Of a DNA stretch of 64,000 nt, positions 1-8,141 are shown in pieces. This stretch comes from Streptomyces ureilyticus (lineage in GTDB: Bacteria; Actinomycetota; Actinomycetes; Streptomycetales; Streptomycetaceae): the NCBI RefSeq assembly GCF_011045025.1, contig NZ_JAAKZX010000024.1, positions 1 to 64,000 of the forward strand. The letters run 5' to 3'. Position numbers and translations under genes: made by a program. Position 1 is the stretch's first letter. Each line of letters begins with the position of its first letter. A model generated the notes under the pieces. It was not told the DNA's origin. It worked only from the letters and a program-made list of their open reading frames with translations, and searched no databases.

Positions 1-647
1 CGCCGGGGGCGGGGGATCGCCGCCGCGGACGGGGTGACAGCGGTGTTCTTCGTACGCGGCCTGCGGTCCCGTTCCGCGGTGAGGTTGCGGAAGTTCACCA
101 GCATGCGGTGGCCGTAGTCGGTGAGGACGGACTCGGGGTGGAACTGCACCCCCCACAGGGGCCGGGTGCGATGCCGCAGCCCCATCAGGACACCGTCCTC
201 GGCCCAGGCGGTGGCCTCCAGGGTCTCGGGCAGCGGCTCGCGCACGGACAGCGAGTGGTAGCGGACCACGGTGAAGTGCTGCGGCAGCCCCTGGAACAGG
301 TCCCGGTCGTCGTGCCGGACCGTGGAGAGGTGGCCGTGGCGGGGCTCGGGGGCGGCCTCGACCAGTCCCCGCTCCCCCAGCGCGATGCCCTGATGTCCCA
401 GGCAGACGCCCAGCACGGGGATCTCGGCCTCGGCGATCACCCTGGCCGCGATGCCGAAGTCACGTGATTCGGCGGGGTGTCCCGGTCCCGGCGATACCAC
501 CACATTGTCGAATTCCCGGAGATCCGGGATTTCGCCGGCCGGGGTGTCATTGAGGATCACCACCGGCTCCTCGCCGTTGACCTCGGCGATCAGCTGGAAC
601 AGATTGTACGTGTACGAGTCGTAATTGTCGATGAGCAGGGTCTTCAC
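1..647 (-). CDS. Glutamine amidotransferase part of a probable fused aminodeoxychorismate synthase (partial)
   Basis: First 215 residues of a protein that continues past the left edge. It is a class I glutamine amidotransferase domain of the TrpG/PabA type, which releases ammonia from glutamine for a chorismate-using synthase. The catalytic triad is visible: Cys82 in GVCLGHQ, and His170 and Glu172 in FHPES; the opening LLIDNYDSYTYNL is typical. After the domain (about residue 190) the frame does not stop but enters an Arg/Pro/Ala-rich linker. A PabA-PabB fusion (p-aminobenzoate for folate or a secondary metabolite) is therefore the best reading, with a fused anthranilate synthase as the alternative. 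The GTG start is chosen because AGGAGG lies 7 bases upstream. The gene at 676-1314 is 28 bases upstream on the same strand, so the two are probably cotranscribed. Confidence 0.75.
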   Translation of the reverse strand, partial: MKTLLIDNYDSYTYNLFQLIAEVNGEEPVVILNDTPAGEIPDLREFDNVVVSPGPGHPAESRDFGIAARVIAEAEIPVLGVCLGHQGIALGERGLVEAAPEPRHGHLSTVRHDDRDLFQGLPQHFTVVRYHSLSVREPLPETLEATAWAEDGVLMGLRHRTRPLWGVQFHPESVLTDYGHRMLVNFRNLTAERDRRPRTKNTAVTPSAAAIPRPR

Positions 648-675
648 CCGCCCACCTCCTTTATCGTTCCCGGGC

Positions 676-1314
676 CTATGCGGCCCGACGTTTGTGCCGT
701 CCGCGGAGCATCGTCTGAATCGGCGGGTACAGCCATTTCTTGAAGAAGCGCTGCAGCCGCGGCATGAGAATCCAGGTGACGATGGCCGTCACGCACAGAC
801 ACAGCAGCAGCGTGCGGAGCAATGGGTTGAGGTCGCCGATATAGGGCAGCACGAGGAGATTGAATAAGAGCACCGGCGGAAAGACCGCGCTCATATTGAT
901 CAGCCACAGCTTCCATTTCGGTGGCGGTCGCGGAGTGGCCGGCGTGGCGGCCTGGGCTTCGAACCATGCTCTGGAGCCCTGCACGCTGCGGCGCCCGGTC
1001 TCCTGCGCGAGTCCCTCCGCCTGGGCCGCCCATTCGACCCGGGTGAGCGAGTTCTCCCAGGTCCGGGCCGAATCCTCGCTGTCAAAGCGGTAGACCACAT
1101 GCCAATCAGCCTCTCCGTCGACGAGCACGCCACCCCCGAGAAAGCCCGGCTCACGCGCACACGCGCGCAGCGCTGCCCACCCCCAGCGATGGAAGGCGGA
1201 CTCACAGCCCGGCACCACGCGATACGCCACGGTGACGGTAACGGGATTCCTGGTCACTCCTCCGGGTACGGAAAGAAACCCGAGCACGCTCAAATCTTCA
1301 ACGAGATTTTTCAA
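676..1314 (-). CDS. ABM-fold (antibiotic biosynthesis monooxygenase-like) protein with C-terminal membrane segments
   Basis: A 212-residue protein. Residues 20-110 (VTVTVAYRVVPG, then WHVVYRFDSEDSARTWENS) look like the dimeric alpha-beta barrel of the ABM/YgiN family. Residues about 137-195 hold two hydrophobic membrane segments, followed by a basic tail. ABM proteins with this two-segment tail are known as membrane-associated conserved proteins of unproven function. The start is uncertain: TTG at 1314 gives the full length, while a GTG at 1257 (VTRNPVTV) has GGAGG almost touching it. The leucine at residue 150 is a rare TTA codon, so translation may depend on the bldA tRNA. It precedes the PabAB-like gene by 28 bases and may be cotranscribed with it. 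Confidence 0.6.
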   Translation of the reverse strand: MKNLVEDLSVLGFLSVPGGVTRNPVTVTVAYRVVPGCESAFHRWGWAALRACAREPGFLGGGVLVDGEADWHVVYRFDSEDSARTWENSLTRVEWAAQAEGLAQETGRRSVQGSRAWFEAQAATPATPRPPPKWKLWLINMSAVFPPVLLFNLLVLPYIGDLNPLLRTLLLCLCVTAIVTWILMPRLQRFFKKWLYPPIQTMLRGRHKRRAA

Positions 1315-1503
1315 GCTGTCCGATACGCACGCTTAAGTCACTCTTTCGCGCACCTTGGCATCATTTGCCGACGGGTACCCCGGGGTAACTATTACGGAAT
1401 TCTGACGGTTTCCTTGAGAGCGCTTGCAGAGCGGGCCGAAAAATGGGCACGATCGCTATTCTGCTTACCGCTGCTTACCAAAAACAACGACCACGCAAAC
1501 CCT

Positions 1504-2502
1504 TTACCGATGGAAGACCGGCAGGGCCCATTCCGGCGGTTCAGGGGGCGGCCCCGGATTCTCCGTCGCTCCGACACCGGCCACCCGGAGATCCACCTGA
1601 GTCGGCGCGTGGCCCGTCGGTGTGGCGCCGGTCGCCGCCGCCCGCAGCGCGGCCACGAAAGCGCGGCAGGATTCGTAACGGCCCTCCGGGCTTTTCGCGA
1701 GTGCCTTGGCCAGTACGCCGTCGACGGGGGCGGCGATATCGGGGCGCGACTCGGTCAGGCGGGACGGCTCGTCGAACTGGTGCGCCCATAGCAGGGCCAT
1801 GTCGTCGTCGCGTTGGAAGGGCGGTTTGCCGGACAGGGTTTCGTGGGTGACGCAGGCGAGGCTGTAGACATCGCAGCGGCCGTCGACGGGGCGGCCGGAG
1901 ATCTGCTCGGGCGCCACATAGTCGAGCGTACCGACGAACTGACCGACCGTCGTGAATCCGGTCAGCGACAGCGACTTCTTCGTGAGGCCGAAGTCGGTGA
2001 GGTAGACGTGCTCCGGGTGGTCACTGTCGGTGCCCTGGGCGACCAGGATGTTGCCCGGCTTGACGTCCCGGTGGACCAGACCGTGGTCGTGCGCGGCGTC
2101 CAGCGCGGACGCCACCTGACCGAGGATTCGCGCGGCGACCTCGACGGGCAACGGGCCGTCGCGGTCCAGCAGATGACGCAGATCGCGACCGGAGACGTAC
2201 CGCATCGCGATGTACAGCACGCCGTCGGTCTCGCCCGCCTCGAAGATCGGCACGATGTGGGGGTGGTCGATGGCGGCGGCCACCCGGGACTCGTGGGTGA
2301 AGCGCCGGCGGAAGGTGTCGTTGCGGGCGAGCTCCGGGCCGAGCAGTTTGAGGGCGACGGTCCGCTCGAGCCGCAGATCCTTGGCGCGGTACACCACGGC
2401 CATCCCACCGCGACCGATCTCGCACTCGATCCGGTACCCCGCGATCTGCCGGCCGATCAGCTCGGAGGGCCGCCCCGAGTAGGGGTTCGCGTCGGGCGGC
2501 AT
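1504..2502 (-). CDS. Soluble Ser/Thr protein kinase (PknF-like position)
   Basis: A 332-residue Hanks-type kinase, almost all of it catalytic domain. Visible elements: glycine loop GRGGMAVVY (residues 30-38), ATP-binding Lys52 in VALKLL, catalytic loop HRDVKPGN with Asp146, metal-binding DFG at 170-172, an activation segment rich in Ser/Thr, and APEQ. There is no membrane segment and no PASTA or other sensor domain, unlike PknB. The ATG at 2502 shares its A with the TGA of the upstream gene, so the two are translationally coupled; a TTG one codon earlier is the alternative start. It is the last gene of a three-gene operon behind the FHA-ABC transporter, the same partnership as PknF with Rv1747 in mycobacteria. 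Its likely substrates are the repeat protein and the transporter encoded upstream (inference). Confidence 0.93.
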   Translation of the reverse strand: MPPDANPYSGRPSELIGRQIAGYRIECEIGRGGMAVVYRAKDLRLERTVALKLLGPELARNDTFRRRFTHESRVAAAIDHPHIVPIFEAGETDGVLYIAMRYVSGRDLRHLLDRDGPLPVEVAARILGQVASALDAAHDHGLVHRDVKPGNILVAQGTDSDHPEHVYLTDFGLTKKSLSLTGFTTVGQFVGTLDYVAPEQISGRPVDGRCDVYSLACVTHETLSGKPPFQRDDDMALLWAHQFDEPSRLTESRPDIAAPVDGVLAKALAKSPEGRYESCRAFVAALRAAATGATPTGHAPTQVDLRVAGVGATENPGPPPEPPEWALPVFHR

Positions 2503-3902
2503 CAAGGTTCACCGTCGCTCGTCACGATGCGGGTGGGGGCGTGGCCGGGGTCTCCGACGACTTGAGTCGCCTCCGGGTCTTCCCTTTGTCGGGGCGCTTC
2601 CGGGTCTTCCACGACTCGGGGCGCCTCCCGGTCGCCCACGACTCGTGGTTCCTCCCCGTCCCGCACGACCTGCGTCGGCTCGGGGGCTTCCACTTCACGG
2701 GGCGCCTCCCGGTCGCCCACGACTTGGGTCTCCTCCCGATCCCGCACGACCTGCGTCCGCTCGGGGGCTTCCGCGACCCGCGTGGGTTCCGGTCCCGCAG
2801 CAGCGTCGGTGGCGTCCACGACCTGCGTGGGCTTCGCCTCGGCATCGGCGCCGGTGTCCTCCACGACTCGTGTCCGCTCCGGCTCGGACGCTGCACCGGT
2901 ACCTCTCATAACTCGAGCCGGCTCGCGATTGTCCGCGACCGGCGTCGGCTCGCGTTCTCTCGCGACCCGCGTCGGCTCCGCGCCGACGGCGGCGCCGGCA
3001 TCCTTAGCGAGTTGCGTGGGCTCCGGCTCGGACCTCGCACCGGCGTCCCCCACAACCCGCGGCTGCTCCACCCCAGACACGCCGCGGGCGTCCACCACCC
3101 GCGTCGACTCAGAGGCGTCCACGACCCGCGTGGGTTCCGGCCCGGCGGCACCATCGGTGGTGTCCACAACTTGCGTCGGCTCCGCCGGAGCAGCGCCGAC
3201 ATCTGCGACGACCCGCGTCGGATCCGGCTCAGACCCCACACGGGCCTCCCCCACGCCATGGGTCTGCTCCACCCCGGACGCGCCGCGCGCGCCCACCACC
3301 CGCGTCGGCTCCGCCGCCCCCGGGGCGGGCCGCTCCGGCCCGGATGGGGCCGGCGACTCCGCCCCGGCCGGGGGATGCGGCTGCCCGGCCGAGGCGGGCG
3401 GCTCCCCCCGTTCCGTCGCCGGAGGCGCCGGTGTCGCGTACGTCGTCAAGTGCGTGCCGTCGCAGTAGAGCCAGCGCTCGTGTTCGGCCTCGTACAGCCA
3501 TACGGACTCGCCGTCGGCCACGATTCCGACCCGCAAGCCCTGCGTACGCGCGCGGAAGGACTCTCCGTCGAGGCGGCCCTCTGTCAGGTCCTCGACCGCC
3601 TCGCGGTAGCGGCCGACGGCCTGTTCGACGCGCGTGAGCAGTGGGCGCGGGTCCGCCGTGCGGGCGAGTGGGTGCGCGGCGGCGGGCGGTTCCTGGGGGA
3701 CGGCGACCAGCAGGCGGCCGTCGACCCACGCCGACCAGCCGTTGGCGCAGACGATGTGGCCCCAGTCGCCGCGGCGGTCGACGAGCCGGACCGGCAGCAG
3801 CGCGTCGAGCGGCACGGTGGGCCGGCCGGGGTCCGGGGCCTCCCAGGCCGGCATGCCGTCGCGGGGGACGACGTGCGTGGGGTGGAAGCCGGGAGTCGTC
3901 AT
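2502..3902 (-). CDS. Repeat protein with more than 20 Thr-Arg/Gln-Val-Val-type motifs; candidate phosphothreonine scaffold
   Basis: A 466-residue protein that I do not recognise as a named family. Residues about 27-65 (PVRLVDRRGDWGHIVCANGWSAWVDGRLL region) resemble an SH3-like fold, followed by a helical stretch (100-125) and a short strand-rich part ending near 160. From about residue 197 to 460 it is low-complexity: about 23 short units of the form E-P-T-R/Q-V-V spaced 6-18 residues apart. Twelve carry an intact T-[RQ]-[VI]-V, several are T-x-V-A, and a few have lost the Thr. A further PTHVV lies at residues 8-12. The ATG at 3902 is 5 bases after the transporter stop, and the stop overlaps the kinase start, so it sits inside a kinase/FHA operon. 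Acidic -2, Thr, hydrophobic +3 fits actinobacterial kinase sites and FHA ligands. A longer upstream reading would overlap the transporter and is rejected. Confidence 0.8.
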   Translation of the reverse strand: MTTPGFHPTHVVPRDGMPAWEAPDPGRPTVPLDALLPVRLVDRRGDWGHIVCANGWSAWVDGRLLVAVPQEPPAAAHPLARTADPRPLLTRVEQAVGRYREAVEDLTEGRLDGESFRARTQGLRVGIVADGESVWLYEAEHERWLYCDGTHLTTYATPAPPATERGEPPASAGQPHPPAGAESPAPSGPERPAPGAAEPTRVVGARGASGVEQTHGVGEARVGSEPDPTRVVADVGAAPAEPTQVVDTTDGAAGPEPTRVVDASESTRVVDARGVSGVEQPRVVGDAGARSEPEPTQLAKDAGAAVGAEPTRVAREREPTPVADNREPARVMRGTGAASEPERTRVVEDTGADAEAKPTQVVDATDAAAGPEPTRVAEAPERTQVVRDREETQVVGDREAPREVEAPEPTQVVRDGEEPRVVGDREAPRVVEDPEAPRQREDPEATQVVGDPGHAPTRIVTSDGEP

Positions 3903-3907
3903 CGCGC

Positions 3908-6250
3908 CTACTTCCGCATGACCTCGGGTTCGTGCCGCCTGAGCAGCCGGGCGACCAGGTACCCGAAGACCAGCGACAGAACGACGAGCATGCCCATGTC
4001 GAGCAGCCATACGTCCGTCTCGTGCCGGAACAAGGGGTCGGAGGTCAGGTCGCCCGGGGAGAGCCGGGCCAGTTCGACCGTGCCCGCCATGGCGCCGAGC
4101 GCCCACCGCGACGGCACCAGCCACGCCAACTGCTCGATCCCGGGCACCCCGTCCAGTTTCAGCAGCGCACCGCAGAACACGACCTGCACAATGGCGAGGA
4201 GCACGAGCAGGGGCATCGTCACCTCCTCCTTGCGCACCAGCGCGGAGACGAGGAGGCCGAGCGTCATCGCCGTGAACGCGAGCAGAGCGACGGCGACCGT
4301 GATCTCGGCGAGGGGCGGCATGAGCACCCCCTCACCGCCCGGCGCGTTCAGATCGACGCCCAACAGCGCCACCAAGGTCAGTACGACCGCCTGCAGCACG
4401 GTGATCGTGCCGAGGACGACGACCTTGGACATCAGATACGCCGATCTGGACAGGCCGACGGCGCGCTCGCGCTGGTAGATCACCCGTTCCTTCACCAACT
4501 CCCGTACGGCGTTGGCCGCGCCGGTAAGGACTCCTCCCACGCACAGGATGAGCAGCGTGTTCAGCACGGACTCCCGGTCGAGCCGACTTCCGGCGAGCGC
4601 CCGGGCCATCGCGCCCATCACGAACGGCAGCGCGATCATGATGGCGAGGAAGGTCCGGTCGGCGGACAGCGCGGCCGCGTACCGGCGCACCAGCGTGCGC
4701 ACCTGCGCGCCCCAGCTCTGCGCTTTCGGCGGCGGCGCGACGGCCTGACCGCGGGCGCGCACCGGACGATGCGGCTGCGCGCTGGAGTGGGTGATGTACC
4801 GCCGCTGGAACGGCGACGCCCGGTAGTCCCCTGCCCAGTCCCGGTCACGGTCCCGCTCGAAGGCCTCGAACGCCTCGGGCCACTGCTCGAAGCCGAAGAA
4901 GGCGAGGGCGTCCTCGGGCGGCCCGTAGTAGGCGATCCGGCCGCCGGGCGCGAGCACGAGCAGCCGGTCGCAGACGTCGAGGCTGAGCACGCTGTGCGTG
5001 ACGACGATGACGGTGCGCCCGTCGTCCGCGAGACCGCGCAGCATGTGCATCACGGAGCGGTCCATGCCGGGGTCGAGGCCGGACGTCGGTTCGTCGAGGA
5101 AGAGCAGCGACGGCTTCGTCAGCAGTTCCAGGGCGACACTGACACGCTTGCGCTGGCCGCCCGAGAGGCTGTGGATGGGCTGCCCCGTCCGCTCCTCCAG
5201 GCCCAGCTCGCGGATCACCTCGTCGACACGTTCGCGGCGCTCGGCCTTCGCTGTGTCCTGCGGGAACCGCAGCTCGGCGGCGTATCCGAGGGCCCGGTGC
5301 ACGGTCAGCTGGGCATGCAGGATGTCGTCCTGCGGTACGAGGCCGATGCGCTGGCGCAGCTCGGCGTAGTCGCGGTACAGGTCGCGGCCGTCGTACAGCA
5401 CCGTGCCCTTGTCGGCGGGGCGCTGCCCGGTCAGCGCGTTCAGCAGCGTGGACTTGCCCGCGCCGCTGGGACCCACGACGGCCAGCAGGCACTTCTCGCC
5501 GACCGGGAAGGACACCTGGTCCAGAAGCGTTTTACGGCCACGGTCGACGGCGACCGTCAGATCCTGCACGTCGAGCGAGACCTCACCGGTGTCGACGTAC
5601 TCCTGCAGCTGGTCGCCGACCAGGCAGAACGCCGAGTGGCCGATCCCCACGATGTCACCCTCGGAGATCAGGGCCCGGGTCACCGGCTGCCCGTTGAGGA
5701 ACGTTCCGTTGTGGCTGCCGAGGTCGACGATCTCGTACGTACCGTCCGCGTGGGCGCGCAGTTCCGCGTGCCGCCGGGAGACCACCAGGTCGTCGACGAC
5801 CAGGTCGTTGTCGCCACCGCGGCCCAGGCGGACGGTACGGGCGGGCAGCGGGCGTACGGTCGTGGGCTGCCGGAAGGTGCCGGTCGCGGCGGGCACGGAG
5901 ACGGCGGACGGGCGCTCGGCGGGCTCGGCGGCGGGCGGGGCCCCACTGGTGAGTACGGCGCGCGGGCCGTCGGCGGGGTGGCCGAAGCGCAGGACACTGC
6001 CGGCACCGACGTCCCCCGCGCGGACGCGATGGCCGTCGGCATACGTGCCGTTTGTGCTGTTCTCGTCCTCGAGCTTCCAGTGACCGTCTTCGGGCCGCAG
6101 CACCGCGTGGTGCCAGGACACCCGGGCATCATCGATGACGATGTCGCTCAGTGGGTCACGCCCGACGTGATAGGCCCGGCTCGGGCTCATCACCAGGGAA
6201 CCCGTCTCGGTCTCGAGGACGAGCTCGGGCGCAGTGAACCGCTCTCGCAT
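3908..6250 (-). CDS. Tandem-FHA ABC transporter (Rv1747-like), ATPase fused to membrane domain
   Basis: A 780-residue fusion. FHA domain 1 covers about residues 15-95 (GRDPLSDIVIDD, SWHHAVL, STNGTY). A Thr-containing linker follows at 100-137. FHA domain 2 is at about 140-215 (GRGGDNDLVVDD, SRRHAEL, HNGTFLNG). The ABC ATPase has Walker A GPSGAGKST at 260-268, signature LSGGQRKRV at 362-370 and Walker B LLFLDEPTSGLD. The last third is an ABC2-type membrane domain with about six helices. FHA domains bind phosphothreonine; in M. tuberculosis the equivalent protein Rv1747 is controlled by its neighbour kinase PknF. The same arrangement is seen here, with an extra repeat protein in between. Start ATG at 6250; the ribosome binding site is weak. 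It is the first gene of the operon 6250 to 1504. The exported substrate is unknown. Confidence 0.92.
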   Translation of the reverse strand: MRERFTAPELVLETETGSLVMSPSRAYHVGRDPLSDIVIDDARVSWHHAVLRPEDGHWKLEDENSTNGTYADGHRVRAGDVGAGSVLRFGHPADGPRAVLTSGAPPAAEPAERPSAVSVPAATGTFRQPTTVRPLPARTVRLGRGGDNDLVVDDLVVSRRHAELRAHADGTYEIVDLGSHNGTFLNGQPVTRALISEGDIVGIGHSAFCLVGDQLQEYVDTGEVSLDVQDLTVAVDRGRKTLLDQVSFPVGEKCLLAVVGPSGAGKSTLLNALTGQRPADKGTVLYDGRDLYRDYAELRQRIGLVPQDDILHAQLTVHRALGYAAELRFPQDTAKAERRERVDEVIRELGLEERTGQPIHSLSGGQRKRVSVALELLTKPSLLFLDEPTSGLDPGMDRSVMHMLRGLADDGRTVIVVTHSVLSLDVCDRLLVLAPGGRIAYYGPPEDALAFFGFEQWPEAFEAFERDRDRDWAGDYRASPFQRRYITHSSAQPHRPVRARGQAVAPPPKAQSWGAQVRTLVRRYAAALSADRTFLAIMIALPFVMGAMARALAGSRLDRESVLNTLLILCVGGVLTGAANAVRELVKERVIYQRERAVGLSRSAYLMSKVVVLGTITVLQAVVLTLVALLGVDLNAPGGEGVLMPPLAEITVAVALLAFTAMTLGLLVSALVRKEEVTMPLLVLLAIVQVVFCGALLKLDGVPGIEQLAWLVPSRWALGAMAGTVELARLSPGDLTSDPLFRHETDVWLLDMGMLVVLSLVFGYLVARLLRRHEPEVMRK

Positions 6251-6342
6251 GCCCGAATTCTATCGATTCGCTCATATATGCGCCTGGCCGGAGACAGCCG
6301 TCCAAGCCGCGGACCGTGCTCGGACGACCAGACAGGCCGAGG

Positions 6343-6753
6343 TCAGGCGGCGGGAACGGTCAGCAGGGGAATCGTCCGCTGCATCCGCAGCGCGTCCACC
6401 GACTCGGCCAGCAACTCGTACTCGGTGGTGTCGTCACTCGTGGCGATGCGGACCAGCTGCCCGGCGGCCAACAACTCGGCGGTCAGCTCCTGTCGGGCCA
6501 TGTCGCCGCACCAGGAACGCAACATGCCGGGCACGTCGGGCGTGGTGTCGGCGACCGGTGCGACCGAGTTCGGCGGGAAGTAGGGGGCCTCGGGATCCGG
6601 GTCGAGCCGTTCGGCGATCCAGGAGGCCCGGTCCCGTAACCACCACATGGCTAACGCCAGGGTGGGCGCCCGATAGGTTCCCAGGGGTACGCCCACCCGG
6701 CGCCCGCCGCATATTCCGTACGCCGTGACATGGCAAAGGAACTCGTCGTGCAC
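6343..6753 (-). CDS. Hypothetical protein, 136 aa, with two TTA codons
   Basis: I do not recognise this protein. It appears soluble and globular, with a Trp-rich patch near residues 37-52 (WWLRDRASWIAE), Pro-rich stretches at 53-72 and an acidic C-terminal half. The GTG start has GGGAG eight bases upstream. Leucines 34 and 39 are both TTA codons; in Streptomyces TTA is read only by the bldA tRNA, so this gene should be translated late in growth. Upstream lies an array of GAGTRCTC octamers that could be its control region. It stands alone between the FHA-ABC operon (92 bases downstream, same strand) and an aldo/keto reductase. Confidence 0.6.
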   Translation of the reverse strand: MHDEFLCHVTAYGICGGRRVGVPLGTYRAPTLALAMWWLRDRASWIAERLDPDPEAPYFPPNSVAPVADTTPDVPGMLRSWCGDMARQELTAELLAAGQLVRIATSDDTTEYELLAESVDALRMQRTIPLLTVPAA

Positions 6754-6864
6754 GATATCTCCCCCGTTGCCCGGCCTGCCGCCGGTCCGGCCTCTCTTTC
6801 CTTGCGTTGTGCTGGTCGTGCACGATGGAGCTGATCGACCTGTGGCCGAAGGAGTTCAGGGTGC

Positions 6865-6928
6865 GAGTGCTCGGGATGCGAGTGCTCGCGAGATGCGGGT
6901 ACTCAGAGTCCGAGTACTCCGAGTACTC
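6865..6928. repeat. Array of five palindromic octamers GAGTRCTC
   Basis: In the 278-base gap 6754-7031 the octamer GAG(T)(A/G)CTC occurs at 6865, 6880, 6897 (as GGGTACTC), 6912 and 6921. Two copies are perfect GAGTACTC palindromes, and the spacings are 15, 17, 15 and 9 bases. The array lies 112-175 bases upstream of the gene starting at 6753 and behind the stop of the reductase at 7032. Phased short palindromes in a promoter region suggest a protein binding array, but slippage-made sequence is possible. The rest of the gap shows no clear promoter or terminator. Confidence 0.5.
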
Positions 6929-7031
6929 AGAGTTTCAGTATCGTCACTCCTGACCCTCTGTCACTACGCCATTTCAGCCAGCCTCTTGGCATATTCAAGG
7001 CGCACATTGGCTTGAACATTGCGAAATCGCC

Positions 7032-8021
7032 TCACGGGTTGACAATCGCATCGATTCTGACCAACTCGTCCTCGGCGAAGTCGAGATGACGAGTCGCCGT
7101 CACGCTGTCCTCGATCTGCTGAGGGCTGCTCGCGCCGACGAGCGCGGACGTGACGCGGCCGCCACGCAACACCCAGGCCAGCGCCATCTGGGCCAGCGTC
7201 TGACCGCGCGACTTGGCGATGTCGTCGAGGGCGCGCAACTGGTGGACGAGGTCCTCGGTGACCGTGTCGGCGCTCAGGAACGGGCTGTCGCTCGCGGCCC
7301 GCGAGTCCTCCGGGATCCCGTGGAGATAGCGGCCGGTGAGCAGGCCCTGCTCCAGCGGCGAGAAGACGATGGAGCCCACCTCGAGCTCGTCGAGCGCGTC
7401 CAGCAGTCCGTCCTCGGGACGCCGGTCGAGCATCGAGTAGCGCGGCTGGTGGATCAGCAGCGGGGTCCCCAACTCGCCCAGGATGCGGGCGGCTTCACGC
7501 GTCTGCTCCGGCGAGTAGTTGGAGACGCCGACGTACAGCGCCTTGCCCTGGACGACCGCCGAGTGCAGCGCCCCCATCGTCTCCTCCAGGGGCGTGTCCG
7601 GGTCGGGGCGGTGCGAGTAGAAGATGTCCACGTAGTCGAGGCCCATCCGGGCCAGGCTCTGGTCGAGCGAGGACAGCAGGTACTTGCGCGAGCCCCACTC
7701 GCCGTACGGGCCGGGCCACATCAGATAGCCGGCCTTGGTGGAGATGACCAGCTCGTCGCGGTACGGCGCGAAGTCCGCCGTCAGCGCCTCACCGAGGGCC
7801 GACTCCGCGGCGCCGGGCGGCGGACCGTAGTTGTTGGCCAGGTCGAAGTGGGTGACCCCCAGGTCGAAGGCGCGGCGCAGGATCTGCCGCTGGGTGTCCA
7901 CCGGCCGGTCCGGGCCGAAGTTGTGCCACAGGCCGAGCGACAGCGCGGGCAGTTTCAGACCACTGCGGCCGGTGCGCCGGTAGGGCATGTCCGTGTAGCG
8001 GTCGGGGTGTGCGGTGTACAC
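7032..8021 (-). CDS. Aldo/keto reductase, YghZ/L-glyceraldehyde 3-phosphate reductase type
   Basis: A 329-residue NADPH-dependent aldo/keto reductase with a TIM-barrel fold. Visible: MPYRRTGRSGLKLPALSLG at the front, the catalytic Asp/Tyr segment THFDLANNYGPPPG, Lys in STKAGY, His in DIFYSHRPD, and the coenzyme-binding ALVGASSPQQIEDS near the C-terminus. The length and the NYGPPPG signature place it with the L-glyceraldehyde 3-phosphate / voltage-channel beta-subunit-like branch. The GTG start has GGAG six bases upstream. It is transcribed away from the LysR gene starting at 8142 with a 120-base shared promoter region, so that regulator is the likely controller. The physiological substrate cannot be read from sequence. 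Confidence 0.9.
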   Translation of the reverse strand: MYTAHPDRYTDMPYRRTGRSGLKLPALSLGLWHNFGPDRPVDTQRQILRRAFDLGVTHFDLANNYGPPPGAAESALGEALTADFAPYRDELVISTKAGYLMWPGPYGEWGSRKYLLSSLDQSLARMGLDYVDIFYSHRPDPDTPLEETMGALHSAVVQGKALYVGVSNYSPEQTREAARILGELGTPLLIHQPRYSMLDRRPEDGLLDALDELEVGSIVFSPLEQGLLTGRYLHGIPEDSRAASDSPFLSADTVTEDLVHQLRALDDIAKSRGQTLAQMALAWVLRGGRVTSALVGASSPQQIEDSVTATRHLDFAEDELVRIDAIVNP

Positions 8022-8141
8022 GCGTACTCCATTGGGCCGGGGAGCAAGGAAAAGGGCAAAGACGGCTCTACTCTCGCGCGGGCACCGAGCAGTGGTCCAA
8101 CAGGAGAATCGGATGGGATTCAGCGGATACGCTTCTCAATC

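Noticed and set aside
2521..3312. Possible CRISPR array
   Set aside because: The repeats are coding units of one protein with variable length, not uniform repeats with unique spacers, and no cas gene is near.
2541..4478. Long open frame on the plus strand antisense to the repeat protein and transporter
   Set aside because: It is a GC-frame artefact; composition is Arg/Pro/Gly-rich without domains, while the minus-strand genes have clear families.
1504..6250. Interpreting the FHA-ABC transporter as antibiotic self-resistance
   Set aside because: No biosynthetic cluster is seen around it, and the kinase/FHA context points to regulated export instead.
3641..6583. 980-codon plus-strand frame across the ABC transporter
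   Set aside because: Antisense shadow of the transporter with no motif; typical for high-GC third-position bias.
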